Notes under the pieces: model-generated
The model's database searches: none
What the model was told of the DNA's origin: nothing
Seen by the model: the letters and a program-made list of their open reading frames with translations, nothing else
Shown here: positions 55,801 through 64,000 of the stretch, piece after piece
Position numbering within the stretch: position 1 is the stretch's first letter
How the letters are laid out: every line of letters begins with the position of its first letter
Assembly (NCBI GenBank): GCA_022592435.1
Contig: JABYQS010000024.1
Coordinates: 186,001-250,000 of the forward strand
Length of the DNA: 64,000 bases
Direction: 5' to 3'
From: Cerioporus squamosus
Lineage: Eukaryota > Basidiomycota > Agaricomycetes > Polyporales > Polyporaceae
Made by a program: the position numbers and the translations under genes

Positions 55801-57960
55801 AGTCTCGACCTGGGCACTCTGATGTCCGATTCGACAAGGGTGCGTCCTCTATCCTGCACTCCACCGCATCACACATTCTGACAGCTCGTCTTGTAGACCC
55901 CCGAGGCAGCCATCGTGCAGCTCTTCGTGGAAGCGAAGCGGCACCAGCCTTCCGTCATCTACATCCCATCGCTAGTCGGATGGTGCGCAGCTGTGAGCGA
56001 GACAGCCCGGACGACCGTGCGCGCCATGCTCGACACGCTCGCGCCCACGGACCCCGTCCTGCTTCTGGCAGTCGTCGATGGGGCGTTCACCCAACTCCCG
56101 CGCGACGTCCGGCAGTGGTTCGGGCCGACGCGCGAGAATCGCCTCGCGCTCACCGCGCCTGCCCCGTCGCAGCGCGAGGCATTCTTCGACGGGCTGCTGA
56201 AGGACGTGCGCCGGCCGCCGAACGAATTCCCGGACGGCGTCAAGCGGAAGAAGCGTGTGCTGGAGGAGCTGCCGGTAGCGCCGCCTCTGGAGCCGCGTCA
56301 GCCCACGGCCGCGGAGCTTGCGCTGCAAGAGGACAACGACCAGCGCGTCATCACACTGCTCAAGTACCGTCTCGGACCCATCCTGAGCGAGTTGAAACGG
56401 AAGTTCAAGCGCTTCACTAAGCGCGCTGCGGTAAGCTGGCTCTTCGTCCGTGGTTGCTGCTGATGCTCATCATTGGCTGTAGGAGGAGTACAACTACGAC
56501 TTCAGCGCGCCCCCGCCTGTGCTGGCGCCGCCACCTCCCCACGTCGAGGTCGTCTCCTCATCGGTCGAAATGCAGTCCGGACCGAACGGCGCGATGGAAG
56601 TCGTGAACGAGACGCACTCGGAGCAAGTCATCGACCTGTCGATCGACAACCAGGTGCAAGAGCAGCTCGCGCAGGAGCCACCGCTGATGGACATGGACCT
56701 CGAGCGGATGAACGTGGAGCTGTACAAGGGACGGTACCTGACCCCGGAGGACTTCATCGACGACATCCGCAAGATCGTGCACAACGCGAGCGTGCGCGCG
56801 CACGAGGACCCGGAGCGCCTCTTCCGCGCGCAGGCGATGCTCACCGCGGCCGAGGTGAGCATTCAGGAGTTCGACCTGCAGTTCAAGCTCGAGTGCCACC
56901 GCATGGCCGCGCGCGAGCGCAAGCGCCGCGACGAGCTCCGGAAGGAGCGCGAGAAGGACAGGGAGCGGAACCCCCCGCCCGCGCCCCCGCAGCTGAACGG
57001 CGCGTACGCCCCCGGCACGCGGCGGAGCACGCGGCACAACGGGAAGGAGCTGGAGCTCGCGATTCCGGACATCGCCCTGCTGGAGCGCGAGCAGCGCAGG
57101 CTGAAGAGGCAGCGGTCGAGCGGGGCGGAGGAGACGACGCCGTCCGAGGACGAGCACGGCGAGCGGCTCGCGAAGAAGTCGCGCACGGAGGGCGAGGAGG
57201 CGCCGCGGTCGCCGACGAACGGGGGCCGCTCGATGAGCGTGCGGTTTGCGGACGACGTGCAGATGCCGCCCAGCTCCCCGATGCCGAACGGGGAGGCGTC
57301 CACGTCGGCTGCGGCGGCGACGGTACAGAACCAGAACCCGGAGCAGCAACCTGCCCCGGATGCTGAAGCTGAAGAGCCCGCGCGGAGGAGTGGGGGCTTT
57401 GACCCCGCTCTGCTCAACCCTGTCTCTCCGACGGACCCTAGAACAGACATCCCCATCGACCCGCCAGACAACCCGTTCAGTTCGCCCACGACCGCGGAGC
57501 TCCCGCCTACGCATCTTCCCGATCCGGCACCAACCCAGCAAGCTCAGCCCCCGACAGAAACGGTAGCGGCACAGACGGCCTTCCGTCCAATGCCCATGTC
57601 ATTCTCGATGGCGACGGCGACCAGCCCATGGAAACCTCACAAGCGCCCCCACAAGACGAAGCGCCCGCACCCGAGCCGCAGCCAGAGCAGCCGATGGAGG
57701 TCGAGCGCTCCCCGACGCCTCCCCCGCCGCCGTTCGTGCTCGACGAGGACATGCTCGCGGACCTGAAGACGTACCTGCGCGACGCGACGGGCGCGCTGAA
57801 CGTCGAGCAGCTGGAGCAGCTGCGCGCGACGTGCCTGGGCATCGTCTGGCGGCACCGGACGGAGTGGGATCGGACTAGTCTGGTGCGCGAGCTGAAGGAG
57901 GAGGCGAGGGAGTTTGTGCGGGAGGTGTTGTTGGACGATATGGATGCGGGGTCGCCGTGA
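52839..57960 (+). CDS. YTA7: Yta7/ATAD2-type AAA ATPase with bromodomain, one-base frame break
   Basis: Exons 52839-54104, 54187-54355, 54405-54476, 54531-54704, 54760-55214, 55284-55416, 55475-55839, 55897-56430, 56483-57960 (about 1,548 residues). In yeast and animals this chromatin ATPase helps remove or exchange histone H3/H4. Residues 1-420 are disordered, acidic, with [13 protein letters not shown] basic patches. AAA1 is complete: [11 protein letters not shown], Walker A GPPGTGKT near 536, [14 protein letters not shown], Walker [36 protein letters not shown]2 is degenerate (GPVGMGQG in place of Walker A), as in the family. The bromodomain follows ([40 protein letters not shown]), then a charged tail. 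The frame slips at five Cs (57548-57552). One more C restores [11 protein letters not shown] and the conserved helical C-terminus. The N-terminus may extend upstream. Confidence 0.92.
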
Positions 57961-58385
57961 TGATGCAGTGTCTATCTATGCTCGTGGGGGGTCGGCGATG
58001 ACTTCCAAGTGGTGGCCCCCGCTGGCTTTGGGTTCGGACGTCGTCGTGTATAGTAGATTATTACTTGTTAGTACTAGTATTGCCTGTCGTGCTCGATCGT
58101 GTATTCCCAGTGCCTCGATTTACTTCGTACTGAAGCAATGAGTAAGGTTAGCCTTAGGCTTGTGGGCCGGAAGATTGTGCGGAGGTACTTCATTGCGCCC
58201 TCGTGCTCAGGCGAGCTAAACCTCAGGTAGGCGAATGCTTTCTAAGGCGCAATCGTATGGCAGACTGATTGAGACGTAGGGGAAGTCGATGCCATCGTGA
58301 AATGCATGACTTGGCTGCGCAGTGCTGCAGTTCGTGAATTTAGCGAACTTTCTGCTACGGTAGTTATCCTGTCGCTCTCTGTGCA
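57961..58385. other. intergenic between YTA7 and the RdRP gene
   Basis: About 425 bp, no coding segment seen. Confidence 0.6.
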
Positions 58386-58391
58386 TATATA
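58386..58391 (+). promoter_or_regulatory. TATA box of the RdRP gene
   Basis: TATATA, 92 bp upstream of the start codon at 58478. It supports that ATG as the true start of the short protein. Confidence 0.6.
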
Positions 58392-58477
58392 GGAGCGACG
58401 CTGCGGTGTACCAGTGGAAACACCGTCGCTTGACAGTGCACTGCAACGCCCACCTCTTCATCCGATCGAAAATCATC

Positions 58478-61399
58478 ATGCTTCCTAAGAAGACCTACTG
58501 GATTCCTCTTCTCCGAGTCGCCATCCGAGTCACTGCCGCCGGGATCACTTCACGTCCAACAAACCTGGGCCAGCCGGAGGAGTGGCACGAGATGGCTGAT
58601 TGCAGAGCTTTCCGGCTCTGTGGTACACCGGAGTCGAGGTTCATCCTGGTCGCTGTAGGCAATGGCGTAGAAGAGAACCTACTAAGGAGCGCGCTCAAGG
58701 ATTGGGTCGCCAACGGTTACACCTACCGAGGTCGACTGTGAGCATCTTTGCCCTCGACGGAATCTGTCACGATAACTTGTACTTCGCTGACGCACAACGC
58801 GCGTCTCCAGATACTCGTTCTTGGGATTCACAGATGTACAGGTCACGTCGAGGAAGCCAAAGCTCATGTTTTTCGCCGAAGGGCCGGACTGGACGGTCAA
58901 GAGCCTCCTCGAGAGCTTCGGGAATCTCCAGTCCTTGTACGAAGAGTGTGGCTACGGCAAGTATGCTGCTCGTCTTCACCTAGCGTTCTCGGGCACGGTA
59001 GCGTCTGTCGATGTGAGTGTCACAGTCATTGTCAGGGTGCGCATAGCTGATGGACCATGATGCAGGTCCCCGACAGGCTCGCCAAGGAGATACCAGACAT
59101 CGAGGCACGAGACGGCTCCTTGCATACCGATGGCATCGGCATGATCAGGGACTCGTTCGCCGCTGAGGTCTGCGAGGTCAATGAGTTACCGTATGTAACC
59201 TCCGGTAAGTATAACACTCACTTTCGTGCCACCTGGGCTTTGCACTTACTACGCCTGTATCTTAGCCTTTCAGGTACGACGCGGCGGGATCAAGGGCGTC
59301 CTAGTGCGCTACCCGGACGATGTGTTTGACAAATTGGTTGGGGTAGGAGAAGCCGGGCCGTACAGCATCGCCTACCGCCCCTCCATGCTTGAATTCGAAG
59401 GCGGACCGACTGAGCTCGAGCTCGTGAACGTCAGCCAGGCCCCCCTCCCGACACACCTGAACATACAACTCATCCTGCTGCTGACCACTCTGGGCGTACT
59501 GCTGAGCGTAAGAACGGAGTTCTAAATACCCGGGTCTTGACTGACATCTGAGAAGGTATTCGAGCGCATGCTCGACAGGCAGCTCGTACCAATGGCGGAT
59601 ATACCGACGAATCGAGCCCGCGCCATCCGCTGCATCAGCCGCAGTTACCGCTCCGCCGAGCCCTCCGAGTTGGACCCAGACTCGCACCCCGAGGAGGTCG
59701 GATCTGCAACCTGGGGACAGCGTCGTAGGTGGCCTGCTCCCTTGTTTTGTCGCGTCGGACTGACGACCTGGAGACGGCAGTGATCAGCATGTTGGAAGCC
59801 CCGCAGGACATGGCAGAACCCTACCTGCGTACCGAGCTGCTCAAGTTCCAGCGGTGGCAGTACGAGAATTCCGCGAAGAAGCCTCAGCTTCGAATCAACG
59901 ACGCATGCTATGTCATGGGCGTTGTCGATGAGCTCGGCATACTCGAGGAGAACGAGGTCTTCCTCAAGTTGCCACATCGGGCACACTGCGGGGGAAGCGA
60001 GTACATTACGGGGCAGGTTGCAATCACAAGGTAAGCTACATGTTCGACGTATAGGCGAACGACAGTTTCTCGAGCTGAATGTACCATTCAGAATGCCCTG
60101 TTTCTCGACCGGAGGTAGCCAGATGCAAGTGTTCGTGTGTCAAGTGCCCCAATCCTGACTTCGGACCTGTCAGATATTCGGAAGTTCACCGCTGTGGTGC
60201 GTCCGGAGCTGGACCACATAGAGAACTGTATCGGTAAGTCTGGGGTACTGTACGCAGGGGAACTTATAGACTACTATAACGCCGCTCCGTTTCAGTCTTC
60301 TCGCGCATGTCTCCCAGGTCCATCCCAGACATGATTGCCTCAGGGTCAGTTCATGGCTGTTTCTTCGGTAGCAGTTGGTACCCACCAGGTTTCACTTGAC
60401 ACTGGCATACAGCGACCTCGACGGCGATCTGTACATAGTCATCTGGGACCAGGCTCTCATCCCTCCCACGCAGGTGCCTGTCCTAACCCGTCCCCGAGCG
60501 AGTTCGCAGCCACCCGGCACCCCCACCGACGTCCGAAGGACCTGCACTCCGGAGGGCATGATGGCCGACGCCATCGACACCTTCGTCAAATACCGGGGCC
60601 AGGGCTTACTTGTTGCCAGGCTGCACGGGAAATGGGTCGAGGCTGCCCAAACGACGCCTGCGCTCGCCGCGTCCCCCCTGGCACGTGGGCTCGTCAAGCT
60701 CAACGAAGAGGCATTGGTGAGTGCAACGCACCCTACGTAGTACTACGACCACCTTGGGGCCTGATCCCAATCTCCGATGGATGCTTACACTTCGCTCGCA
60801 GGACATGGTGAAGAATGGCGTCGACCCCAAGTCAATCGAATCACAGCTTAATCGCCTTTTGCAGCGCCATGCGAACATCCAGAACCCAGTCCGAAACAGA
60901 GAGAACCCGACCACCATACTCCGCAACAAAGTTTGGGCCGAGCACGCACGCGTCGAAGCGATGCAGAGAGCGCAGAACATCGTCCGCCCGCAAAAGCCAT
61001 GGACGCCCCATCCCAGCCTCGACCTCGAGTGCGAGGACCCCGGGTTATTCGCGGAGTACTTCCGGGAGGCGGGGCGCGCCATGCGGGACTTCAATGGCAG
61101 GCTGCGGAAAGCCATCGTGCTCGACGAACAACGTGAGCGTGTAAGAGCCGCGTGCCCGCGTTAGTCTGACGTCCCGGCCCATTGCAGATGCGCCAACGAG
61201 GGAGCGCGGAGACGTGGAGCACGTCGACATTCTGAAGCAGAGCTTTGTGAATCAGTACTTTGGAGGAACCACCGCGAGCGAGCAAGAAACGGAGCGCATG
61301 CGTGCGTCAGCATGGTACTGCTATGCCTATAATCAACGCAAGGTCGAGTTTGCATGGCTAGGTGCGCATTACCTCAACCGCATCCGGGCAGGCGAGTAG
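58478..61399 (+). CDS. cellular RNA-dependent RNA polymerase (RNA silencing), short N-terminus
   Basis: Twelve exons in phase: 58478-58737, 58811-59012, 59066-59204, 59266-59507, 59556-59724, 59781-60030, 60092-60114, 60174-60233, 60296-60344, 60413-60716, 60802-61132, 61188-61399 (746 residues). Cellular RdRPs copy RNA into dsRNA for small-RNA silencing. In order: LYSFLGFTDVQ…LMFFAEG, the DGIGMI motif, FQVRRGGIKGVLVR, RPSMLEFEG, ELELVNVS, RMPCFSTGDIRKF, and the catalytic loop IASGDLDGDLYIVIWDQ with the metal-binding DLDGD at about 466-470. The C-terminal FAWLGAHYLNRI helix is also typical. Family members usually have several hundred residues before the FLGF motif. Here only about 88 are present, and a TATA box sits just upstream. 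Every catalytic motif is intact. This is a host-type enzyme, unrelated to viral replicases. Confidence 0.88.
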
Positions 61400-61856
61400 C
61401 CTTCGCCATTTGTTGGCTGTCTCGTTGCGATCTAACCAGGATCATCGACCAGAACTCGTACGAATGTAAAGGGCTTGCCGGTCAGATGATTGCGCTCATG
61501 AATGCACCCATATTCCGTGAACATGTGATGCTCGCAACCAATGCTTGCATTGAATTATAGATCATACTCATAGCTGACATATACGACGGAAGCCGGCAAA
61601 ATGGGGAACATACGTACACGCAACATATGTAGGACTGAGTTCGGGACTCCTACGCCAGAGAGGAGGGAACAACAAGGACGAAGGGCAACTATGGAGACAG
61701 CGATGCAAGACGAAATGCGAATACGAGACGATGAGAGGTAACACAATATGCGACAGCGGGTAGTACAAAGATGAGGATAGGTAACACAGATACAGTGCGA
61801 ACGAAACAAAGCCAAGTGATAACGTACAGGCGAGAGACGGCACTAGGCAGTACAGC
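61400..61856. other. convergent 3' region
   Basis: About 460 bp between the RdRP (+) and the Ser/Pro-rich protein (-). Nothing recognised. Confidence 0.6.
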
Positions 61857-63454
61857 TTAGAAGCGGGAGAAATACCCACCCTCGAAGACGAAGGGCGAAG
61901 CGAGCGGCTGTCCAGTGGCAGACAGCAGGACTGGGCTTGCGAGTGGCGAAGGCGATGCAAGGCCGCGATCCTGCAAGGATCCTTGCAGGGAGGAGCTTCG
62001 AGAGAGTCCCGGGCGCGTAGCGCGAAGGAGAGCCGTGCGGGTGAGGTTGGAATTCGAGTTGGTCCGGGCTGCCGTGGGACGCGTGGGGCATCCACCATAC
62101 ATCTTACCGAAGTCCAACGGCGAGACAGCCTGCGGCGATGACGACAGGAAGCAGTCCCGGAGCTCAGAATCGCCCGCAGCCATTGTGCCGGGGATCTGCA
62201 GGCGTCCTAACACAGGCTTTGCACCGTGCGTGGGATCGAGCACGTATGGCGTCAACGGCAGAGCCGGGGAGTCGAGCGGAGATGTTTCGCCCATGCGCGC
62301 TTGGGTATTCAAACGGACCCACGTACGCGGAGGAGGCGGGGCAAGCCGGGGCATCTTGGGAGGTGAGAGCGGCGTATGGACGATCTGCTCAATTGGCGTG
62401 ATGGGGAAGCGCGCGGAGGTGGCCGAAGACAAGGAGAGACGGCGAGAGAACGGGAGAAGGGGAGAGCGTCCGGTAGGGGTGAGACTCGTGGGGGTCCCAG
62501 AGGCAGATGGATAGAATGCGGGTGGCGGGATTGCAAGCTGACATTGAAGGCTTGGGATGTTATGCGCCATGCGACGACGAGACATGGAGGGGTTCGCGGG
62601 GGTGGCAGAAGTCACCACAATGTGGAGGGGGTTGGTTGGTGCGGGCGGCGTGGCTGTGCATTCGGGATGGTGCTCTGTAACGTTCGCATGGTCAGCTTGA
62701 ACCGGGGGCAAGTAGTACGCAGCGTCCGCTGAGAGGAGCACACGGCGCTTTCCCGGGATCAGGTCTGAGGGATTTGGCACGCATACAGCCACTTCTCTCC
62801 GCGCCCATATTGCCCGCAAAGTTGACCTCAACACAGTAGCCTACGCAAGGCCCATTCGCACACAACTCCACTTGCCCACTCAAGAAGGAACGACGGGCAT
62901 CGGTTGTGTGGGCGTCATGGTCTGCCGCCGACAAATGCCACTTAGGTCACTATACGCGACGATGAGCACCCAATTACCGAGTGCCCGCTAAACCTGTAAC
63001 AACCGGATTCAAATCCGGTGATGTTCAGTGTCTCAGGCGAGCTGAGAGCAATTAAGTGTAAAGTCAACGGTTCTGTTCCCTTTGGGGGGTACATGGAAGA
63101 GCAAATGGTCGCCGTGGGGAGGATACGGCGTCGTACGGCATACTAGCACAACGACGCTCACCTTGTATGTTCTGTTTCTCTATGTCGTGGATAGATGTCA
63201 TGACTTGTTGCAGCGGGTAGTAGTGACCCGTAGTGCGGCGCAGCTCAGCCTGGACACGTCGGGCAACGCTGCCTAGGCCGACCGCGTCCTTGAGCGGAAT
63301 ACCCGCGACAGGGACGACCTGACGAGTAAATGCTGCATGTTCACGCGTCAGCCAAACTTTGCAAATGAAAATGCGGAAACTCACCTTCAAGGAACGCGTT
63401 CCGCACGCGAGTAGCCAAGAGGGAAGTACGTTGTCCGTGTTGAAGACGAGGCAT
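61857..63454 (-). CDS. Ser/Pro-rich protein of unknown function
   Basis: Exons 63385-63454, 63162-63332 and 61857-62764 join in phase (382 residues). The first 80 residues look folded and conserved: MPRLQHGQRTSLLATRVRNA, then FTRQVVPVAGIPLKDAVGLG and RRVQAELRRTTGHYYPLQQV. The third exon opens DLIPGKRRVLLSADAAYYLP and turns into a long Ser/Thr/Pro-rich region with many S-P sites (SPLLPFSRRLSLSSATS, TPIEQIVHTPLSPPK), ending in a short ordered tail (ASPFVFEGGYFSRF). This looks like a phosphoregulated adaptor, which is inference. I do not recognise the family. Intron 2 is 397 nt, long for this window. A TATA box lies 131 bp upstream. Confidence 0.65.
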
Positions 63455-63584
63455 TTGGGACTGCTGGATTATGATTAGGATAGGGGAGTAGAAAGTTGCG
63501 GGGATAGCGAGACGAGAGCAAGACGACGGGAATGAGGGAAAGGAATACGGGAGATCTAGCGGGTACTTAGAGAGATAGTGGTGG

Positions 63585-63590
63585 TTTATA
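63585..63590 (-). promoter_or_regulatory. TATA box of the Ser/Pro-rich protein gene
   Basis: TATAAA on the minus strand, 131 bp upstream of the start codon at 63454. Confidence 0.55.
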
Positions 63591-63908
63591 TCCAAGTTCG
63601 TTTTCGAGCGCCTGAGACGCGTCTCGGCGTCACGAACGCGCAGTGACGCCGTGAGGTCACCGGCGGCTTTGTGGCGCCGTTGCGCTTCGTGACTGTTCTA
63701 TAACCATCCAACGGATCCCGACGGCACTTCTAGTCTGTTGGCGTAGTTGACTCTTGAGGGATGATAGCATACAAAACAAACCTGTACACGCGACACATCA
63801 GCACAGGAGAAGATACAAGATCAACAATGCAATACACAACACATCTAGGTAAGTATGTCTAACCATGAACCCCACCAGACCAGGCGGAAACAGCGACTCG
63901 AATGCAAA
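63591..63908. other. intergenic
   Basis: No coding segment or repeat seen in about 320 bp. Confidence 0.5.
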
Positions 63909-64000
63909 TCATGCAGGCGACGAAGACCGAGACGACAGGGTCGGGAGGACGCACTCCCGTACAAAGTACTCGTGGAAACGGTCGTCCTTTGTGAGCTCGG
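63909..64000 (-). CDS. C-terminal end of an unidentified gene
   Basis: From the right edge a minus-strand frame reads ELTKDDRFHEYFVRECVLP and ends at a TGA at 63909 after a Ser-rich tail. The composition is that of a real protein end, and the gene would continue beyond the window. The product cannot be named from 30 residues. Confidence 0.45.
   Translation of the reverse strand, partial: ELTKDDRFHEYFVRECVLPTLSSRSSSPA

Noticed and set aside
56558..57541. 327-codon minus-strand open frame, Arg/Leu-rich
   Set aside because: Shadow of the GC-rich bromodomain exon of the Yta7-like gene, without any motif.
62985..63030. tRNA-like T arm (ACCGGATTCAAATCCGGT) in intron 2 of the Ser/Pro-rich protein gene
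   Set aside because: The loop would need an A-C pair at 53-61, and no acceptor, D or anticodon arms can be drawn around it. It is just a hairpin.
1..64000. CRISPR array, bacterial operons or complete transposon
   Set aside because: No regularly spaced repeats, no transposase or reverse transcriptase, and intron-rich genes show a nuclear eukaryotic sequence.

Overview
The window looks like nuclear DNA from a filamentous basidiomycete, most likely an Agaricomycete. The genes are GC-rich and cut by many 45-65 nt introns with CTRAC-type branch points. Typical families are present: a DUF6534-type membrane protein, an MFS carrier, a P450, a cellular RNA-dependent RNA polymerase and a GPI-anchored Ser/Ala-rich protein. 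All gene models were spliced by eye from GT-AG (once GC-AG) sites and reading-frame phase. Family names rest on motifs, not on a database search.

Layout. 0-0.5 kb: 3' part of a GNAT acetyltransferase (-). 0.5-8.4 kb: gene-poor, with decayed copies of lineage-specific genes (1.7-2.2 and 4.1-5.4 kb), an F-box scrap and a 115-bp direct repeat. 8.4-8.9 kb: GPI-anchored protein. 9.7-12.4 kb: MFS transporter. 12.8-13.8 kb: two-finger zinc-finger gene (-). 14.9 kb: tRNA-Arg(UCU) with intron. 15.4-16.8 kb: SDR reductase, tail to tail with a P450 (-, 17.0-19.2 kb). 20.5-22.4 kb: 17-exon DUF6534 gene. 22.8-23.7 kb: zinc-finger gene (-). 24.8-27.4 kb: GH85 cytosolic ENGase (-). 27.7-32.0 kb: RNA14/CstF-77 (-). 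It shares a 241-bp divergent promoter with a ~1,525-residue protein (32.3-37.8 kb, +) whose layout recalls the meiotic axis proteins Red1/SYCP2. 38.2-39.9 kb: unrecognised acidic protein (-). 41.1-43.4 kb: secreted S10 serine carboxypeptidase. 43.9-51.7 kb: four same-strand, TATA-driven lineage-specific genes, two of them zinc-finger genes. 52.8-58.0 kb: Yta7/ATAD2 bromodomain AAA ATPase. 58.5-61.4 kb: short cellular RdRP. 61.9-63.5 kb: Ser/Pro-rich protein (-). 63.9-64.0 kb: end of one more gene (-).

Two things stand out. First, a recurring module, which I cannot match to a named family, combines an upstream Trp motif, a C-x4-C...LRRH-x4-H finger and a second C2HC finger. It occurs in four genes here (12.8, 22.8, 47.3 and 50.4 kb), with broken relatives nearby, suggesting local birth and death of a gene family. 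Second, three otherwise sound genes lose frame exactly at a run of five Cs (44,645; 48,377; 57,548), and each is cured by one extra C. That points to homopolymer under-calling in the assembly rather than pseudogenes.

RNA14 (3'-end formation), Yta7 (nucleosome handling), the RdRP (RNA silencing) and the candidate axis protein are nuclear nucleic-acid functions. The carboxypeptidase, GPI protein, ENGase, SDR, P450 and transporters are secretory or metabolic. I see no functional gene cluster linking them.
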